Shown: positions 6,258-9,310 of the stretch, in pieces
Layout of the letters: every line of letters begins with the position of its first letter
How positions within the stretch are numbered: the first letter of the stretch is position 1
DNA from: JBGSZX01 sp964640545
GTDB taxonomy: Bacteria; Bdellovibrionota; UBA2428
Reading direction: 5' to 3'
DNA length: 9,310 bases
Assembly (NCBI GenBank): GCA_964640545.1
Contig: CAZXHL010000108.1
Location: forward strand, 1 to 9,310
The notes under the pieces: model-generated
Told to the model about the DNA's origin: nothing
Seen by the model: the letters and a program-made list of their open reading frames with translations, nothing else
Database searches by the model: none
Made by a program: the position numbers and the translations under genes

Positions 6258-7133
6258 ATGAAGACGGCCTTGATCACGACGACCTACAATCAAAGCGATC
6301 TTGGATTGCAACTCGAGTCCCTCGCCCGTCAGAGCACGAAAGATTTTACAATATATATCGCAGACGACGGCAGCGGCGACCAGACCCGCGAATTAATCGA
6401 ATCCAAAAAGCCTCTCTTCTTTGATGATCAAATCCAGCACATCTGGCACGAAGACGAAGGTTATAGAAAATCTTTGATTCTAAACAAAACCCTCGAAGCC
6501 CTACCCGCAGACATCGAATGGATCATCTTCGTCGACGCCGACACCCTACTCCACCCCCTATTCGTTGCAGACCACCAAGCCATGGCAGCGCCTAACCGAA
6601 TTTTCAAAGGCCGCAGAGTGGAAATGAATGCCTGGCTCAGCGATTGGTGCCGCACCCACTCCAGCATCCTATGGACCGGCAGCGGATTCGACATCACTGG
6701 TAAAGCTGCCCCAGTGAACATGTCTCCCAGGGATTTCAGCCAGGACTTCTACCAAAACCTTCTGCTCAGCTCCTGGCAGAAAGACGCAAGCGGCGCCAAA
6801 ACACTCAACCGCAACCGTGCTCGCCGAATTGCCAATCCGTGGATACGCAAAGTTTTCAAATACAACGAAGTTCCCGACCTCTTGGGCTCGAACTTCTCCA
6901 TCTGCCGAAAGCTCATTGATAAATTGAAAGGCTTCGACACGTCCTCTGAAAGATACTGGGGCGAGGATGGGGATCTCTATGTCCGTGCACTAGAAGCCGG
7001 TGCGGAAACCGTGGGACGAAAATGTTGGGCCGTGCAGTTTCACCTCTGGCACCCAAGAAAATCTTACGATCTAGAAGCCGAACGCGAGTATCAATCCCGC
7101 CTCAAAAAAGCACAAAGCGCTAGAGCTGACTAG
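6258..7133 (+). CDS. GT2 glycosyltransferase with galactosyltransferase-like C-terminal region
   Basis: GT-A fold family 2 glycosyltransferase, predicted to be cytoplasmic and to add one sugar to the lipid-linked repeat unit. In the 291-residue protein the fold begins at once (ALITTTYNQ, 4-11), followed by the donor-binding Asp pair in IADDGSG (Asp36-Asp37) and the metal-binding DAD of FVDADT (Asp93, Asp95). The C-terminal half carries GSNFSICRK (210-218), GFD (225-227), WGEDGDLYVR (234-243, the GED acceptor/catalytic site) and FHLWHP (261-266). This arrangement matches GT2 enzymes with the glyco_tranf_2_7C (galactosyltransferase-associated) domain. Such enzymes often transfer Gal, GalNAc or related sugars, but the true specificity is unknown. 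No membrane segment is evident. It is separated from rmlB by a structured 241 bp gap and converges on ugd with 30 bp between stop codons. Confidence 0.9.
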   Translation: MKTALITTTYNQSDLGLQLESLARQSTKDFTIYIADDGSGDQTRELIESKKPLFFDDQIQHIWHEDEGYRKSLILNKTLEALPADIEWIIFVDADTLLHPLFVADHQAMAAPNRIFKGRRVEMNAWLSDWCRTHSSILWTGSGFDITGKAAPVNMSPRDFSQDFYQNLLLSSWQKDASGAKTLNRNRARRIANPWIRKVFKYNEVPDLLGSNFSICRKLIDKLKGFDTSSERYWGEDGDLYVRALEAGAETVGRKCWAVQFHLWHPRKSYDLEAEREYQSRLKKAQSARAD

Positions 7134-7171
7134 CCCGCGCGTTCTATTCGCCGCAATCTCTAATCAGCGGC
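7119..7171. terminator. Weak inverted repeats at the convergent GT2/ugd junction
   Basis: Two short inverted repeats straddle the convergent gene ends: GCTAG/CTAGC (7119-7123 and 7130-7134, 6-base loop), overlapping the GT2 stop codon, and GCCGC/GCGGC (7150-7154 and 7167-7171, 12-base loop), overlapping the ugd stop codon. Neither is followed by a T-run, so neither is a canonical intrinsic terminator. They may help end or stabilise the two converging transcripts; this is tentative. Confidence 0.25.
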
Positions 7172-8516
7172 CAACGCCCATGTAATCCATGCCCCAAGAC
7201 TTCACTTGCGTAGGATTGAAAACGTTTTTGCCGTCGTAGAGTTTCTTGCCTTTGAACAAACGAGACAATCCGCCGAGTGACAATCTCTGAAACTCTTGCC
7301 ATTCGGTCACGAGCACACACACATCTGCTCCATCGAGTGCGACCTTCGCGCTATCCACACACTCCACGCCTTGAATGCCTTCATCGACCATCCAAGTCTT
7401 GTAGTTCTCAATCGCCTTCGGATCATACGCTCGAAGCTTGTAGCCTGCCTCACGCAAAACTTTTGTGAGCACAAGAGCTGGGGATTCGCGGATGTCATCG
7501 GTATCCGGCTTAAACGCCACACCAAGCAAAGCAACCGTCGTTTCGGCAGGCTTCGGAAATGATTTCTTCAAATCGTCTACGAAAAATAATTTTTGTGATT
7601 CGTTGAAGCTGTGGACTGTTTCCGCCATAGAAGCGTCCACACCTTTTTCCTTGCAAATGTGAATGAAGTCTTTGACGTCTTTCGGAAAACACGAACCACC
7701 GTAGCCAAGACCCGCATAGAGATACTTCGATCCAATTCTAGAATCCGAACGAAGCACAGCCTCGACTTGCTTCACATCAGCGCCATAGGCTGTCGCGAGG
7801 CGACTCACTTGGTTGATGAGGGAAATTCTACTTGCAAGCATGAGGTTGGCAGAAAGTTTACTAAGCTCTGCCGTTTCGTGATCGGTCACGAAAAGAGCAT
7901 GACCGCTATGAAGAAGTGAGCGATACAGCGACTTCACGCGCTCCAATGCCCAGGCTTCTGTTCCGCCGATCACCACTCTTTCGGGACGACGGAAATCTGC
8001 AATCGCAGAACCTTCTTTCAAAAATTCAGGGTTGTTCACCACAGCAACTTTGTGTTTGGGAGCTAGTTCACGAATCAAGTCTTTGACTTTTTGTGCTGTG
8101 CCAACGGGAACTGTGGATTTGAGAACCAGCACTACGTCTTCTTTCGAGGCTTCAACGGCGTCTTTTGCGGCTTGAAACACATAATCGAGATTGCAAGAGC
8201 CATCCGGATTCTCTGGAGTTCCTACCGCGATGAAGACAACTTCTGGATTTGCGACTGCGAAAAGTTCTTTGGAGCTAGCGTGAAAGCGAATGTTTCCATC
8301 TGCACTCGCGTCTTCCAAGATTCCTTCGAGGCCTGGCTCGTAAATGGGAACTTCGCCCCGACGAAGAGCCGCTAATTTCGTAGCATTAACTTCTACAAGG
8401 TCGACCTTGAAACCAAAAGAAGCGAAGCAAGCGCCGGAAACGAGGCCCACATAACCCGCTCCGATGACGGCAATGTTTTGAACTTCTTCGAATGAGTGAT
8501 TGGTGCTTTCAGACAT
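7164..8516 (-). CDS. ugd: UDP-glucose 6-dehydrogenase
   Basis: Cytoplasmic enzyme that oxidises UDP-glucose twice with NAD to give UDP-glucuronate, a precursor of acidic polysaccharide residues and of other UDP-sugars. The 450-residue length is typical. N-terminal NAD domain: GAGYVG (19-24), VGTPENPDG (98-106) and STVPVGT (134-140). Catalytic region: NNPEFLKEGSA (161-171, Glu164), AELSKLSAN (216-224, Lys220, Asn224), then YAGLGYGGSCFPKD (267-280) with nucleophile Cys276 and Asp280. C-terminal UDP-binding domain: GVAFKPDTDDIRESPA (332-347). All expected key residues are present. The ATG at 8516 gives about 14 residues before the Rossmann strand, more than in many homologues. No Shine-Dalgarno sequence precedes it; an inverted repeat occupies that position. 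It is the second gene after the FecR-domain gene (41 bp gap), so the two may form an operon. Confidence 0.96.
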   Translation of the reverse strand: MSESTNHSFEEVQNIAVIGAGYVGLVSGACFASFGFKVDLVEVNATKLAALRRGEVPIYEPGLEGILEDASADGNIRFHASSKELFAVANPEVVFIAVGTPENPDGSCNLDYVFQAAKDAVEASKEDVVLVLKSTVPVGTAQKVKDLIRELAPKHKVAVVNNPEFLKEGSAIADFRRPERVVIGGTEAWALERVKSLYRSLLHSGHALFVTDHETAELSKLSANLMLASRISLINQVSRLATAYGADVKQVEAVLRSDSRIGSKYLYAGLGYGGSCFPKDVKDFIHICKEKGVDASMAETVHSFNESQKLFFVDDLKKSFPKPAETTVALLGVAFKPDTDDIRESPALVLTKVLREAGYKLRAYDPKAIENYKTWMVDEGIQGVECVDSAKVALDGADVCVLVTEWQEFQRLSLGGLSRLFKGKKLYDGKNVFNPTQVKSWGMDYMGVGR

Positions 8517-8519
8517 GCG

Positions 8520-8548
8520 CTAGGGTTTAGGATGGAATCCGTCCCTAG
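8520..8548 (-). promoter_or_regulatory. Nested inverted repeat just upstream of ugd
   Basis: CTAGGG (8520-8525) pairs exactly with CCCTAG (8543-8548), and inside it GGAT (8530-8533) pairs with ATCC (8537-8540) around a 3-base loop. The element fills the FecR/ugd gap and ends three bases before the ugd start codon. It could be a weak terminator for the FecR gene, a structure controlling ugd translation, or a protein-binding site. There is no T-run. Confidence 0.4.
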
Positions 8549-8557
8549 GCAAGTCAG

Positions 8558-9310
8558 CTACTTCAGTCCGCCACTAAGTCCCGTTTTTTGGATCGAGTCA
8601 CGAGCCGCTTTCGGCACCTCTACCGGACGTGCATTCGGTGCAGCTGCCGGCACCTGAGTTGGAACCCTTAGCACGGGCGCTGATTCCGAGGCTGAACCAC
8701 CTCTCATCGCAGGCAATTTGCCCATTCCAGCAGAAGCCGCATCCACCCCACTGACACCCTCGAGAATACGCTTGTCTTGGGTTTTGGCACGAGCTTTGTC
8801 CATCGCATCGCGAGACAAGACGTTCTCCCTCCCTTTTTCCACCAATCCAGGAGTGAGCCCATAAGGGTTGGCTTGAGACAAGCGGTCGTCATGGACTGGC
8901 ATTTTGGAATTGAAAATCTTGATTCTTCTTTGGAGACGAGAGTTCTCAGAAATCGGAACCACACGGCTAAGCACCGCAGAACCTCTGCGATCATATACGG
9001 CGCTAACATGCATCCCTTTATTGATAGGAACACCCCCAGCCAAATTACCAACCGCCCCTACAAATACCTTCCCCTCCAAAGTCGCAACAGTTGAAGTGGA
9101 TGAGATACCTTTATCTTCGTGCTCAACAAGAAAAACCGTTCCCCGAACACCAGCCACCACCGCTGGAGTCACGACTTTATATTGATCTAATCCTTGTCCT
9201 GTATATTTACGATGGACATTAGATTTGATGGAACCTTTTTTGAGATGCAACTCTGTTCCTGGCTGAGTCTTGCCATTGGATGCTCTTTCGATTCTTAACT
9301 GGGTGTCAGG
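8558..9310 (-). CDS. FecR-domain protein, 5' end beyond the window
   Basis: The 3' 250 codons of a gene that enters from the right edge; the frame is open to base 9310, so the N-terminus and any signal peptide are not visible. An in-frame TTG at 9248-9250 is only an internal codon. The visible start matches a FecR domain: an LRIERASNGKTQPGTELHLK-type strand (9305 downwards), then the hallmark VVTPAVVAGVRGTVFLVEH and a TVATLEGKVFVGAVG stretch, followed by INKGMHV. FecR domains form a periplasmic beta-rich fold; outside iron regulation they occur in envelope and polysaccharide-export contexts, often with LysM. The remaining roughly 120 residues are basic at first, then rich in Ala, Pro, Gly and Ser, probably a disordered tail. 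There is no membrane helix in the visible part, which argues against a FecR-type anti-sigma factor with a C-terminal anchor. It lies 41 bp upstream of ugd. Precise role unknown. Confidence 0.8.
   Translation of the reverse strand, partial: PDTQLRIERASNGKTQPGTELHLKKGSIKSNVHRKYTGQGLDQYKVVTPAVVAGVRGTVFLVEHEDKGISSTSTVATLEGKVFVGAVGNLAGGVPINKGMHVSAVYDRRGSAVLSRVVPISENSRLQRRIKIFNSKMPVHDDRLSQANPYGLTPGLVEKGRENVLSRDAMDKARAKTQDKRILEGVSGVDAASAGMGKLPAMRGGSASESAPVLRVPTQVPAAAPNARPVEVPKAARDSIQKTGLSGGLK

Noticed and set aside
7277..7662. Plus-strand open frames opposite ugd
   Set aside because: They are antisense shadows of a well-supported enzyme gene, have no recognisable domain and no ribosome-binding site.
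9248..9250. TTG as a possible start of the FecR-domain gene
   Set aside because: The frame is open upstream to the window edge and the upstream residues (LRIERASNGK...) fit the beginning of a FecR domain, so the gene is truncated by the window and this TTG is internal.
1..9310. CRISPR array, tRNA, insertion sequence, toxin-antitoxin or defence system
   Set aside because: No regularly spaced repeats, no tRNA-like cloverleaf, no transposase or terminal inverted repeats, and every sizeable gene fits polysaccharide biosynthesis or an envelope protein.

Overview
This 9.3 kb window is a cell-surface polysaccharide (O-antigen, capsule or exopolysaccharide type) biosynthesis locus from a Gram-negative bacterium. 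GC content looks close to 50%. The style of the RmlB, Ugd and FecR-type proteins would fit a Bdellovibrio-like or other delta/oligoflexia-type proteobacterium, but this is an impression from the sequences and not a firm assignment. All eight genes are intact except the FecR-domain gene, which runs off the right edge. I see no rRNA, tRNA, CRISPR array, insertion sequence or phage gene.

Left part (11-3624, minus strand): a compact three-gene operon read right to left. A polyprenyl-phosphate sugar-phosphate transferase comes first and starts repeat-unit assembly on the lipid carrier. An extended short-chain dehydrogenase/reductase that probably modifies a nucleotide sugar follows, then a GT4-like glycosyltransferase. 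The junctions are 8 and 12 bp, so translational coupling is likely.

Middle (3753-7133, plus strand): divergent from that operon lie a multi-membrane-span Wzy/WaaL-type O-antigen polymerase or ligase, then dTDP-glucose 4,6-dehydratase (RmlB) 38 bp later. After a structured 241 bp non-coding gap comes a GT2 glycosyltransferase with a galactosyltransferase-like C-terminal half. The gap holds a four-tract G-quadruplex motif inside an inverted repeat, a 14 bp tandem duplication and small hairpins.

Right part (7164-9310, minus strand): UDP-glucose 6-dehydrogenase (Ugd) converges on the GT2 gene. Upstream of it is the 3' portion of a FecR-domain protein gene. A nested inverted repeat fills the 41 bp between the two and ends 3 bases before the ugd start codon.

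Together the genes cover sugar precursor supply (RmlB, Ugd, SDR), initiation (the phosphotransferase), chain extension (GT4, GT2) and polymerisation or ligation (Wzy/WaaL). The usual partners rmlA, rmlC, rmlD, wzx and wzz are not in this window. Nothing here clearly amounts to a new biological system. The most interesting points are the structured gap at 6017-6257, the occluded ugd start, and the possibility that the unassigned SDR uses the RmlB product.
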